Made by a program: the position numbers and the translations under genes. From Catenulisporales bacterium (GTDB taxonomy: Bacteria; Actinomycetota; Actinomycetes; Streptomycetales; Catenulisporaceae), in the NCBI GenBank assembly GCA_019510485.1, contig JAEKKI010000140.1, forward strand, positions 1 to 38,742: a stretch of 38,742 nucleotides of DNA, written 5' to 3'. Positions 23,628 to 31,562 of the stretch are shown one piece after another (positions within the stretch are counted from its first letter, which is position 1; the number at the start of each line of letters is the position of its first letter). The notes under the pieces are model-generated. The model saw nothing but the letters and a program-made list of their open reading frames with translations. It made no database searches and was not told the DNA's origin.

Positions 23628-23670
23628 GGCGGCGAGGGTGGCGAAGCGCACCCTCGCCGCCCTTGTTACC
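23628..23670 (+). terminator. Strong hairpin terminator/attenuator inside the amino-sugar operon
   Basis: A perfect 13-bp stem (23628-23640 with 23649-23661, 8-nt loop) is followed by CTTGTTACC. It lies between the acyltransferase and the second DegT gene in the 112-bp gap that breaks an otherwise overlapping gene chain. It either ends the first unit or lowers expression of the second DegT gene and the secreted protein behind it. Confidence 0.75.
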
Positions 23671-23723
23671 GAGATGTCACTCACAGTCACCACAAGCCGG
23701 GTCGCCGATCTAAGGAAGAAGAA

Positions 23724-24842
23724 ATGAGCTCCCGTATACCCCTGGTCGACCTGGCCGCCGCCCACGAGGAGATCGCCGAGGAGGTGCGGGCCGGCTTCGA
23801 CGAGGTGCTCGCCACCACCGGATTCGTGGGCGGCCCGCAGGTCGCCGCCTTCGAGCACGAGTACGCCGCGTTCGGCGGGGTCCGGCACTGCGTCGGTGTC
23901 GCCAACGGCACCGACGCGGTCGAGCTGGCCCTGCGCGCGGTGGGAGTGGGCGCGGGCGATGAGGTGATAGTGCCGGTCAACACCTTCGCCGCGACCGCGG
24001 AAGCGGTGGCGCGCATCGGGGCCCGACCGGTGTTCGTGGACTGCGATCGGCACACCTGCCTGATCGACGTACCCGCCGCGCTGGCCGCGATCCGGCCGGC
24101 GACCAGGGCGGTGATACCGGTGCACCTGTACGGCCAGCTGGCACCGGTCGAGGAATTGCAGGAAGGACTGGCCGGCACCGGAGTGCGGATCGTCGAGGAC
24201 GCCGCACAGTGCCAGGGCGCCACCCGCAAGGACCGCACTCCCGGCTCGGGGCCCGGGGCGATCGCCGCGACCAGCTTCTACCCCGGCAAGAACCTCGGCG
24301 CCTACGGTGACGCCGGCGCGGTGCTCACCGACGACGACGAGCTCGCGCGCACCGTGCGCACACTGGGCAGCCACGGCGGGCTGACCAAGTACGCCCACGA
24401 CCTCGTGGGCGTCAACAGCCGGCTCGACGCGTTGCAGGCCGTGGTCCTGCGCGCCAAGCTGCGCCGGCTTCCGCGGTGGAACGTGGCCCGCCGGAGCGCG
24501 GCGGGCTACTACGACAAGCTGTTGGCAGACGTCACCGACGTCGTCACCCTGCCGACGGTGCTCCCGGGGAACGAGCACGTGTGGCACCTGTACACCGTCC
24601 AGGTCCCCGCGCGAGACGCGGTCCTGGCGGCTTTGGAGGCCGAGGGAATCGGCGCGGGGATCCATTATCCGGTGCCGCTGCACCGCACCGGCGCATTCGC
24701 CACCGAAGCGTCGTTCTCCAACGCCGAACACGTCGCGGCGCACACGCTGTCCCTGCCGCTGCACCCGCATCTCACGCGGGACCAGCAGGAGAGGGTCGCC
24801 GCCGCCCTGGGCCGTGCGCTGTCTGCGCACCGGTCCCTCTGA
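23724..24842 (+). CDS. DegT/DnrJ/EryC1/StrS aminotransferase (second copy, WbpE/QdtB-like)
   Basis: About 372 aa. IPLVDLAAAHEEIAEEV opens the fold; VANGTDAVELALRAVGVGAGDEV, VPVNTFAATAEAV, PVHLYGQLAPV and EDAAQCQGA are consecutive PLP-site segments; SFYPGKNLGAYGDAGAV carries the Schiff-base lysine. The GKNLGAYGDAG form is typical of enzymes that aminate 3-keto nucleotide sugars (WbpE, QdtB, FdtB types), whereas the first copy has the HPRK form. The pair may therefore make two different amino sugars or a diamino sugar (inference). ATG 23724 is preceded by AAGGAAG at 23712-23718. The large secreted protein gene starts 37 nt downstream on the same strand. Confidence 0.92.
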   Translation: MSSRIPLVDLAAAHEEIAEEVRAGFDEVLATTGFVGGPQVAAFEHEYAAFGGVRHCVGVANGTDAVELALRAVGVGAGDEVIVPVNTFAATAEAVARIGARPVFVDCDRHTCLIDVPAALAAIRPATRAVIPVHLYGQLAPVEELQEGLAGTGVRIVEDAAQCQGATRKDRTPGSGPGAIAATSFYPGKNLGAYGDAGAVLTDDDELARTVRTLGSHGGLTKYAHDLVGVNSRLDALQAVVLRAKLRRLPRWNVARRSAAGYYDKLLADVTDVVTLPTVLPGNEHVWHLYTVQVPARDAVLAALEAEGIGAGIHYPVPLHRTGAFATEASFSNAEHVAAHTLSLPLHPHLTRDQQERVAAALGRALSAHRSL

Positions 24843-24879
24843 GCTCACCAGAGCATTCCGAACGAGATAACGGACAATC

Positions 24880-27800
24880 ATGAACAGGGCTGGAAGAAGA
24901 AGAGGCGTCAGGGGCCTGCGGACCGCCGTCTACGCGACGATGAGCATGGCGCTCGCGGCGACCGTGACGATCTGGGGCAACGCCCCCGAGGCGTTCGCCG
25001 CCTGCGGCAACGCGATCGCCTGCGAGAATCAGCAGAGCACCGGAGTGCAGGACCTCACCGACGGGGCCGGCAACCTGGCGACGTACACCAGCGCCTACGG
25101 CGACATCGAGGGGTTCACCACCGCCGAGAGCGTCGTGCCGGGCGGCTCGGTGAGCCTGAAGGTGCAGTCCCCGACGAAGTACAAGGTCGAGGTATCGCGC
25201 CTGGGCTACTACGGCGGCAAGGGCTCGCGGCTGATGTCGTGGTCGATGAACTCCTCCACCGGGACCTACTCGGCGACGAACAGCGGCAACTCCCCAGCCT
25301 GCGTCAGCGACCACCCCACCGGTCTGGTCGACTGCGGGAACTGGCCGACCAACGTGTCGATCTCGGTGCCGTCGAGCGCGGTGTCCGGGCTCTACCTCGT
25401 AGAGCTGGAGCAGTGGGACAGCACCGACGCCCTGATCGGCTACATGCCGGTGCCGCTGATCGTGCGTGAGGCGAACAACGCCGCGCACCACAGCGACATC
25501 GTCGTGCAGACCTCCGATCAGACTTGGAACGCCTATAACACCTATGGCGGCCAGGACGTCTACGTCGGCAACGGTCCGGCCCCCGACGGCCGCGCCTACC
25601 GCGTCAGCTACAACCGGCCGCTGCCGGACATCGGGCAGAACGGTGTGTTCGGCTCGGAGTTCGCGCTGCTGTACTGGCTGGAGCAGAACGGCTACGACGT
25701 CAGCTACATCTCCGGCATCGACGCCTCGACCGACCCGGCCTCGGTGAGCAACCACAAGGTCTACATCTCCTCCGGCCACGACGAGTACTGGAACCAGTCC
25801 CAGTGGAACAACGTCATGGCCGCGCGCAAGGCCGGGCAGAACCAGGTCTTCATGTCGGGCAACGAAGTGTTCTGGCGGACCCGCCTGGAGAACAGCATCG
25901 ACGGGACCAACACGGCCGGCCGGACCATGACGACGTACAAGATGACCAAGCTGTACGGCACCAACCCGGTCGACGGCATCCCGGACCCCTCCGGCCAGTG
26001 GACCGGAACCTGGATGGACGCGCACGGCATCGGATCCGGTGCGGCTCCGGAGGACCAGCTGACCGGGACGTTGTTCTCGGTCAACGCGAACCAGTATTCG
26101 CCGATGACGTTCTCCTCGGCCTATTCCAAGATGCGGCTGTGGCGCAACACGTCCGTCGCGAGCCTGTTGTCCGGCTCGATGAGCACGCCCTACGGACTGC
26201 TCGGCTACGAATGGGACTCCGACTACGCGGACGCGACCCGGCCGCCGGGTGAGATCGACCTGTCGTCGACGACGCTGAACGTGGACCAGGTCCGTCAGGA
26301 CTACGGCAACAACTACGGAGCCGGTCTGGCCACCCACAGCCTGGTGGAGTTCCGCGACCCGACCTCGCACGCGCTGGTGTTCGGCACCGGCACCGTGCAG
26401 TTCGCTTGGGGGTTGTCGAACCTGCACACCGACAACACCGGTGTCGCCAACCCGCCGAACCCGCCGGTGCAGCACACGACGGTGACCAAGGACGTCCAGC
26501 AGGCCACGATGAACGCGCTCGCCGACATGGGAGTGCAGCCGAGCACGCCGGCCGTCGGCCTGGTGCCGGGCGTGGCGCTGCCCGCGGGCACCGCCGGACC
26601 CACGACCTCGGTCAGCTCGCCCGGCTCCGGTACCACGGTGCAGGTGCTCAAGCCGATGACGATCACCGGATCCGCCTCGCCGTCCCTGGGCACCGTGGCG
26701 GCGCGCGTGGAGGTCTCCGTCGACGGCGGCACCACGTGGAACCCGGCCGGGACCACCCCGACCGCCGGCGGCGCGGTTTCCTGGAGTTACGCCTGGACGC
26801 CGACCACGACCGGCGCGGTGCAGGTCCAGATCCGGGCCGAGGACGACAACGCCGACGTGGGCGCCACGCAGACGCTGAACCTGACCGTCGGGCCGCAGAT
26901 CTGCCCCTGCGTGATCTTCCCGTCGACTGCCGCGCCGGCCCACGTCGACAGCAGCGACGGTTCCTCGGTGGAGTTGGGTACCAAGTTCCGGACGTCCACC
27001 GCCGGCAAGATCACCGGGGTCCGGTTCTACCAGAGCGTGGCCAACACTGGCTCGCACGTGGCCAGCCTGTGGACCTCGACGGGGCTGCTCCTGGGCTCCA
27101 CGCCGGCGTCGACCGCGACGGTGAGCTCGCCGGGCTGGCAGACGCTGACGTTCACCAACCCGGTCATGATCAAGGCGAACACGACGTACGTGGTGTCGTA
27201 TCACGCGCCGGTGGGGCACTACTCCGCCGACGCCGGGTACTTCGCGGCCACCTCGGCCGGCCAGCCGCCGATCCAGGCGCTGAAGTCCGGCACCGACGGC
27301 TCGAACGGCGTGTACTCCTACGGATCCTCGACGCTGTTCCCGAACAACTCCTACAACGACACCAACTACTGGGTGGATCCGGTGTTCGACAACACCGGTG
27401 TCCCGACCACACCGCCGACGGTGACCGCTAAGACTCCGGGGTCGGGTGCGGCTTCGGTGTCGCCGACCACGACGGTCTCGGCGTCGTTCAGCTACGCCAT
27501 CGACATGTCCGCGGTGACGTTCACGGTGAAGGACGGGTCCGGTACCGCGGTGCCCGGCTCGCTGAGCTACACGTCGGCGACGAACACGGTCGTGTTCACT
27601 CCGGACAGCCCGCTGGGGCTGAGCACCGCGTACACCGCCTCGATCCAGGCTTCCGACATCAACGGCAACGCCATGACGGCGCCGGTGGCATGGTCCTTCA
27701 CGACCAGCGCGACGATGCCCACACCGTCGTGCCCGTGCACGTTGTGGCCGGCCACGACGGTGCCGGGGACGGTGGACTCCGGGGACGGCAACGGCGTGGA

Positions 27801-28713
27801 ACTCGGCGTCCGGTTCTCCTCCTCGCTGTCCGGGAACGTGACGGGTGTGCGCTTCTACAAGAGCGCTGCGAACACCGGAACGCATACCGGATCGCTGTGG
27901 ACTCCCACCGGTCAGCAGCTGGCGACCGGGACCTTCACCGGGGAGACGGCGTCCGGCTGGCAGACGTTGACGTTCGACAGTCCGGTGGCCATCACGGCCG
28001 GCACGCCGTACGTGGTGTCGTATCACGCGCCGTCGGGGCACTACTCCGTCGACGCGGGGTACTTCGCGAACAACCACAACTACTATCCGCTCAGCGCTCC
28101 GGCCAGCGGCAACCTGGGCAACGCGCTGTATTCCTATGGAGCGTCGACGACGTTCCCGACCAACACCTACAACTCGGCGAACTACTGGGTCGGTCCGGTC
28201 TTCGACACGGCCGCTCCGCCGACCGGGCAGGCCGCCGCCATCAGCAGCCCGGCGATGCGGACCAACACCGGGACGTTGGCGAGCTACGCGACCGGGACCA
28301 CCTTCCGGCAGGACCCGCTGATGGACCAGAAGCATCCGATCACGACGGTGCTGCCGGCGACGACCGACGCGTCCTCGGTGAAGATGACCGTGGTGACGGC
28401 GGCGGCGGTGCCGGGCCAGGAGTGGCCGGCCGGGACGGTGATGCCGGGCTACGTGACCTACAACCCGAAGACGCATGTCGCGGCGTTCCATCCGGCCGGG
28501 ATGCTGCCGCGCAACGCGAGCTACCGGGTGACCGTGGACGCCGACGTCGACAACGACGATCCGACGCCGGCGATCACGTGGGTCATCGCGCCGACGCCGC
28601 TGCCGGGTACCAACGGCCCCGGGATTCCGGGCCAGGGGACACCGGTGGGAGTGGCACCGGGGTATATGCCGGGGCCGGCCTCAGGCGGGCGGAACCGGTC
28701 GGGCGTGCGGTAG
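24880..28713 (+). CDS. Large secreted protein: N,N-dimethylformamidase-like, Ig-like and two DUF4082 domains
   Basis: 1277 aa. A signal peptide (basic MNRAGRRRGVRG, hydrophobic core, AFAA cleavage near residue 40) is followed by a beta domain (residues ~55-195), then a region resembling the C-terminal domain of N,N-dimethylformamidase large subunit (residues ~200-545, with VQTSDQTWNAYNTYGG, SGHDEYWNQSQ, GNEVFWRTR). After that come an Ig-like domain (~575-672), DUF4082 copy 1 (~674-838), a Big_5/SbsA-type Ig-like domain (~843-944), DUF4082 copy 2 (~949-1110) and a C-terminal beta region rich in Pro/Gly. No sortase LPxTG or membrane anchor is visible, so it is probably released or bound to glycan. 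The two DUF4082 copies share an exact 24-base block (27187-27210, 28009-28032), showing a fairly young duplication. It lies behind the amino-sugar genes and ahead of a terminator. Action on, or binding to, the exported polysaccharide is inference. Confidence 0.85.
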   Translation: MNRAGRRRGVRGLRTAVYATMSMALAATVTIWGNAPEAFAACGNAIACENQQSTGVQDLTDGAGNLATYTSAYGDIEGFTTAESVVPGGSVSLKVQSPTKYKVEVSRLGYYGGKGSRLMSWSMNSSTGTYSATNSGNSPACVSDHPTGLVDCGNWPTNVSISVPSSAVSGLYLVELEQWDSTDALIGYMPVPLIVREANNAAHHSDIVVQTSDQTWNAYNTYGGQDVYVGNGPAPDGRAYRVSYNRPLPDIGQNGVFGSEFALLYWLEQNGYDVSYISGIDASTDPASVSNHKVYISSGHDEYWNQSQWNNVMAARKAGQNQVFMSGNEVFWRTRLENSIDGTNTAGRTMTTYKMTKLYGTNPVDGIPDPSGQWTGTWMDAHGIGSGAAPEDQLTGTLFSVNANQYSPMTFSSAYSKMRLWRNTSVASLLSGSMSTPYGLLGYEWDSDYADATRPPGEIDLSSTTLNVDQVRQDYGNNYGAGLATHSLVEFRDPTSHALVFGTGTVQFAWGLSNLHTDNTGVANPPNPPVQHTTVTKDVQQATMNALADMGVQPSTPAVGLVPGVALPAGTAGPTTSVSSPGSGTTVQVLKPMTITGSASPSLGTVAARVEVSVDGGTTWNPAGTTPTAGGAVSWSYAWTPTTTGAVQVQIRAEDDNADVGATQTLNLTVGPQICPCVIFPSTAAPAHVDSSDGSSVELGTKFRTSTAGKITGVRFYQSVANTGSHVASLWTSTGLLLGSTPASTATVSSPGWQTLTFTNPVMIKANTTYVVSYHAPVGHYSADAGYFAATSAGQPPIQALKSGTDGSNGVYSYGSSTLFPNNSYNDTNYWVDPVFDNTGVPTTPPTVTAKTPGSGAASVSPTTTVSASFSYAIDMSAVTFTVKDGSGTAVPGSLSYTSATNTVVFTPDSPLGLSTAYTASIQASDINGNAMTAPVAWSFTTSATMPTPSCPCTLWPATTVPGTVDSGDGNGVELGVRFSSSLSGNVTGVRFYKSAANTGTHTGSLWTPTGQQLATGTFTGETASGWQTLTFDSPVAITAGTPYVVSYHAPSGHYSVDAGYFANNHNYYPLSAPASGNLGNALYSYGASTTFPTNTYNSANYWVGPVFDTAAPPTGQAAAISSPAMRTNTGTLASYATGTTFRQDPLMDQKHPITTVLPATTDASSVKMTVVTAAAVPGQEWPAGTVMPGYVTYNPKTHVAAFHPAGMLPRNASYRVTVDADVDNDDPTPAITWVIAPTPLPGTNGPGIPGQGTPVGVAPGYMPGPASGGRNRSGVR

Positions 28714-28748
28714 TCGCCGCCTGGCGGTGACTGAAGTGCAGTGAGAAG

Positions 28749-28785
28749 CGGTCGCACCGGGTCCCGACGAGGCCCGGTGCGACCG
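28749..28785 (+). terminator. Hairpin terminator after the large secreted protein
   Basis: A perfect 13-bp stem (28749-28761 with 28773-28785) with an 11-nt loop and no T-tract, as is common for actinobacterial terminators. It separates the secreted protein gene from the downstream GT2 gene. Confidence 0.75.
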
Positions 28786-28804
28786 TACGGCAGCCAAGAA
28801 TCGG

Positions 28805-29869
28805 GTGAGGCGTGTGGGCAGTGTCAGTGTCGTGATCCCCTGCTACCGGTACGGCCATTTCCTGGCCGACTGCGTACGCAGCGTGCTCGACGAGCAGCCG
28901 GGGGTCGATGTGCGGGTCCTGATCATCGATGACGCCTCTCCCGACGACTCCGCGGAGAAGGCGCACGCGCTGGCCGCCGCCGATCCGCGGATCGAAGTGC
29001 GGGTGCACGCCACCAACAAGCGGCACATCGCGACCTACAACGAGGGCTTGCTGGAGTGGGCCGACGGCGACTACTGCGTGCTGCTGTCGGCCGACGACCG
29101 GCTCACGCCGGGCGCACTGGTGCGGGCCACGGCGCTGCTCGACGCCAATCCCGGCGTCGGCTTCGTCTACGGGCATCCGCTGACGTTCCAGGACGGCGAG
29201 GAGTTGCCGCCGGCGCGGGGTGCCGAGTGGCGCAGCGGTCAGTGGGCTGTGCGGCCGGGGATGTGGTGGTTGCAGCGACGGTTCCGGGCCGCGCAGGGGT
29301 GTATCACGTCGCCGGAGGTGGTCATGCGGACCTCCGTGCAGCGCCGGATCGGCGGCTACGACCCGGCTCTGCCGCACTCGGGCGACATCGAGATGTGGAT
29401 GCGGGCCGCCGCGGTGTCCGATGTCGGGCACATCCGGGGTGCCGATCAGGCGTACTACCGGCGTCATGGTTCGAATATGTCGGCGGTGGACTTCGGCGGG
29501 CAGTTGGACGACCTGCGCCAGCGCCGGGCGGCGTTCGAGTCGGTGCTGGTGAAGTGCGCCGAGGAGCTGCCGGAGCGTGCGGCTTGGGCGGCTCACATGC
29601 GGCGGCGGATAGCGCGACAGGCGTTGCGGCGTGCCGTGCGCGCCTATGACAAAGGCCTGACCGGCACGGTTCCGGTGGACGAGCTGCTCGAATTCGCGGC
29701 CGACTGCTGGCCGGAGTATCGGCGGCTGCCGGAGTACGCCGGGCTGCGGGTGCGGCGGGCCGTCGGCGTCCGGGCGATGCCGTATCTCAGACCTCTGGTG
29801 CTCAGCGCCCCGCTGAACCGGGGACGGGAGTGGATGTGGTGGCAGTCGTGGCGGCGGCGGGGTTGGTGA
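28805..29869 (+). CDS. GT2-family glycosyltransferase
   Basis: About 354 aa. SVSVVIPCYRYGHFLADCV, VLIIDDASPDDSA, NEGLLEWADGDYCVLLSADDRLTPGAL, RRIGGYDPALPHSGDIEMWMRAA and YYRRHGSNMS give a canonical GT-A family 2 core with SADD as metal site and GDIEMW as base region. The last 120 residues are helical and basic (MRRRIARQALRRAVRAY, WWQSWRRRGW), likely membrane-peripheral. GTG 28805 is the longest start; GTG 28814 has a nearby GGTGAGG and is also plausible. It converges on the flippase gene (47 bp apart) and follows a terminator, so it must be read from a promoter within or just before the hairpin region or by read-through. Confidence 0.87.
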   Translation: MRRVGSVSVVIPCYRYGHFLADCVRSVLDEQPGVDVRVLIIDDASPDDSAEKAHALAAADPRIEVRVHATNKRHIATYNEGLLEWADGDYCVLLSADDRLTPGALVRATALLDANPGVGFVYGHPLTFQDGEELPPARGAEWRSGQWAVRPGMWWLQRRFRAAQGCITSPEVVMRTSVQRRIGGYDPALPHSGDIEMWMRAAAVSDVGHIRGADQAYYRRHGSNMSAVDFGGQLDDLRQRRAAFESVLVKCAEELPERAAWAAHMRRRIARQALRRAVRAYDKGLTGTVPVDELLEFAADCWPEYRRLPEYAGLRVRRAVGVRAMPYLRPLVLSAPLNRGREWMWWQSWRRRGW

Positions 29870-29915
29870 TTTCGGCTCCGCTGGTGGCCGGCCGATCCGC
29901 TCAGGCCGCGGGGGC

Positions 29916-31562
29916 TCAGGCCGGCGGCGCTTCTCCGGAGACCAGAGCGTCTTCCGCGAGAGGGCCGCGAGCGCGTAGCACGTCGGCACGGCGCGGCAGC
30001 GGCTTCAGCTTGATCCGATGCCGCCGGGGGCTCCGGCCCCAGCGCGTGCCGGCCTTGTCCCATACCGGCCGCAGCATCGCCGTCGGGACGGCGATCGGCA
30101 CGTAAGCGGCCATCGCCAGCAGACAGGCGGCGAGCAGGGCGAGATCGGAGTCCCCCGCGACGCGCGTCACGGCCAATGCCACCACGACCACCGCGCCACC
30201 GCCGAGCAGCGGACGCCAGCAGACGGCGGCCAGCCGGTGCGGACGGACGCCGACCGCGGCCAGCGCCAGCAGGTACGCCGGCGCGATCAGCACCGCGGCG
30301 ACCACGACGTGGCCCATGCCGACGCCGCTGAGTCCGTCGCGGTGTGCGCCGAGGAAGAGCGCCGGGATCAGGGCGACCAGCCAGAGCGCCTGGACGGCCA
30401 ACAGCGCCCGAGAGCGTCCCGCCGCCACGAGGAAGTCGTAGCAGAGTTCGAAGACGATGCGGAGCAGTCCGAGCACGGCCAGATAGCGCAATGCTCCGGC
30501 CGCGCCGGCCCATTGGCCGCCGTACACGGCGCTGATCACTTGACGGGGCAGCGCCGCGAGCAGCGCACACGCCGGTACCGAGGCCAGCAGGAGCGGCGAC
30601 AGGCCGCTGGTGAAGCCCTCGGTGAGGTTCTCGGCCGATTCCGCGGCGCGGGAGAACCCCGCGAAGGACACCCGGCGGGCCGTCTCGGAGATGGCGCGCA
30701 CCGGCCAGCTCGACATCGTGAACGCCACCCGGTACAGGCCCAGCGCGACCGGGCCGAGCGTGGCGCCGACCACCGCCGAGTCGGTGTTCAGCGTCGCCAG
30801 CACGAACAGGCTCGCGCCGGCCAGCGGCATGCCGTAGTGGACGAGTTCGCGCGCGGTCTCGCGGTCCCAGCCCGGCCGCAGGTAGCCGGGCGCGGCGACA
30901 CCGGCGCCGATCAGCGCGACCATGACGCCGGCCACGCCGCCCCAGGCGAAGCTCGACGCGCCCCAGCCGGCGAAGGCCAGGATCAGCGTCAGGCCCGAGC
31001 TGACGACGAAGGTGCCCAGGTCGATGGTCAGCCGGGCGCGTTGGCGGAACTCCCGGGTCAGGACCGCGTTCGGGACGCAGGCCAGACCGTCGACCACCAC
31101 GCCGAAGCACAGGATGCGCAGGACGCCGGTCGCGTCGGGGGAACCCAGGGTGCGGGCCACGGTCGGGGCGGCGAACCAGAGTCCGGCGTACAACAGCGCG
31201 CTGGAGCCGGTGGCCAGGGTCACGACGGTCGGTGCGAACTCGCGGGGATCGCGGGCCCAGCGCACCACGGCCAGGCTGACGCCCAGCTCGTTGAAGGAGA
31301 GCAGGACGGCCTGGGCGACGCCGCCGAGCGCGTACAGACCCCAGTCCCGGGGAGTCAGCGCGCCGCGGGCGAGGATCACGCCGGTGGCGAACGTGCCGAT
31401 CCGGATCACCAGGGTGTTGATCAGGCTCCACTTGGCGGCGGCGCGGACGCGGTCGCCGAGGGACTCGGCCGGCTCCGAGGCGGCGCCGGGCTTCTTGAGC
31501 CGGGTCATCCGGGTCATCCGGTTCATCCGGTGCATCAGGCTGCTGAAACTGGCCACGGTCAT
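29916..31562 (-). CDS. Wzx-like polysaccharide flippase (MOP superfamily)
   Basis: About 548 aa with about 14 hydrophobic segments. The start of the core (AAAKWSLINTLVIRIGTFATGVILARGALTPRDWGLYAL) and the second repeat (ELVHYGMPLAGASLFVLATLNTDSAVVGATLGPVALGLYRVA) are typical of polysaccharide-synthesis flippases, which move undecaprenyl-linked repeat units across the membrane. The N-terminus holds a repeat of Met-x-Arg tripeptides (HRMNRMTRMTR) encoded by a 9-base tandem repeat. The C-terminal 60 residues are cytosolic and basic. ATG 31562 overlaps the Wzy-like stop as ATGA, so the genes are translationally coupled. The cargo is presumably the glycan built by the neighbouring transferases. Confidence 0.9.
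   Translation of the reverse strand: MTVASFSSLMHRMNRMTRMTRLKKPGAASEPAESLGDRVRAAAKWSLINTLVIRIGTFATGVILARGALTPRDWGLYALGGVAQAVLLSFNELGVSLAVVRWARDPREFAPTVVTLATGSSALLYAGLWFAAPTVARTLGSPDATGVLRILCFGVVVDGLACVPNAVLTREFRQRARLTIDLGTFVVSSGLTLILAFAGWGASSFAWGGVAGVMVALIGAGVAAPGYLRPGWDRETARELVHYGMPLAGASLFVLATLNTDSAVVGATLGPVALGLYRVAFTMSSWPVRAISETARRVSFAGFSRAAESAENLTEGFTSGLSPLLLASVPACALLAALPRQVISAVYGGQWAGAAGALRYLAVLGLLRIVFELCYDFLVAAGRSRALLAVQALWLVALIPALFLGAHRDGLSGVGMGHVVVAAVLIAPAYLLALAAVGVRPHRLAAVCWRPLLGGGAVVVVALAVTRVAGDSDLALLAACLLAMAAYVPIAVPTAMLRPVWDKAGTRWGRSPRRHRIKLKPLPRRADVLRARGPLAEDALVSGEAPPA
31501..31536 (-). repeat. Four tandem 9-base units at the 5' end of the flippase gene
   Basis: CGGGTCATC, CGGGTCATC, CGGTTCATC and CGGTGCATC follow each other without gaps. 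On the minus strand each unit encodes Met-x-Arg and supplies an in-frame ATG, so several secondary starts exist. Copy-number change would keep the reading frame. Confidence 0.85.

Noticed and set aside
24772..28491. Minus-strand open frame of 1239 codons
   Set aside because: It is antisense to the 1277-aa secreted protein, translates to Arg/His/Val/Gly-rich sequence without domains, and arises from high GC in the third positions.
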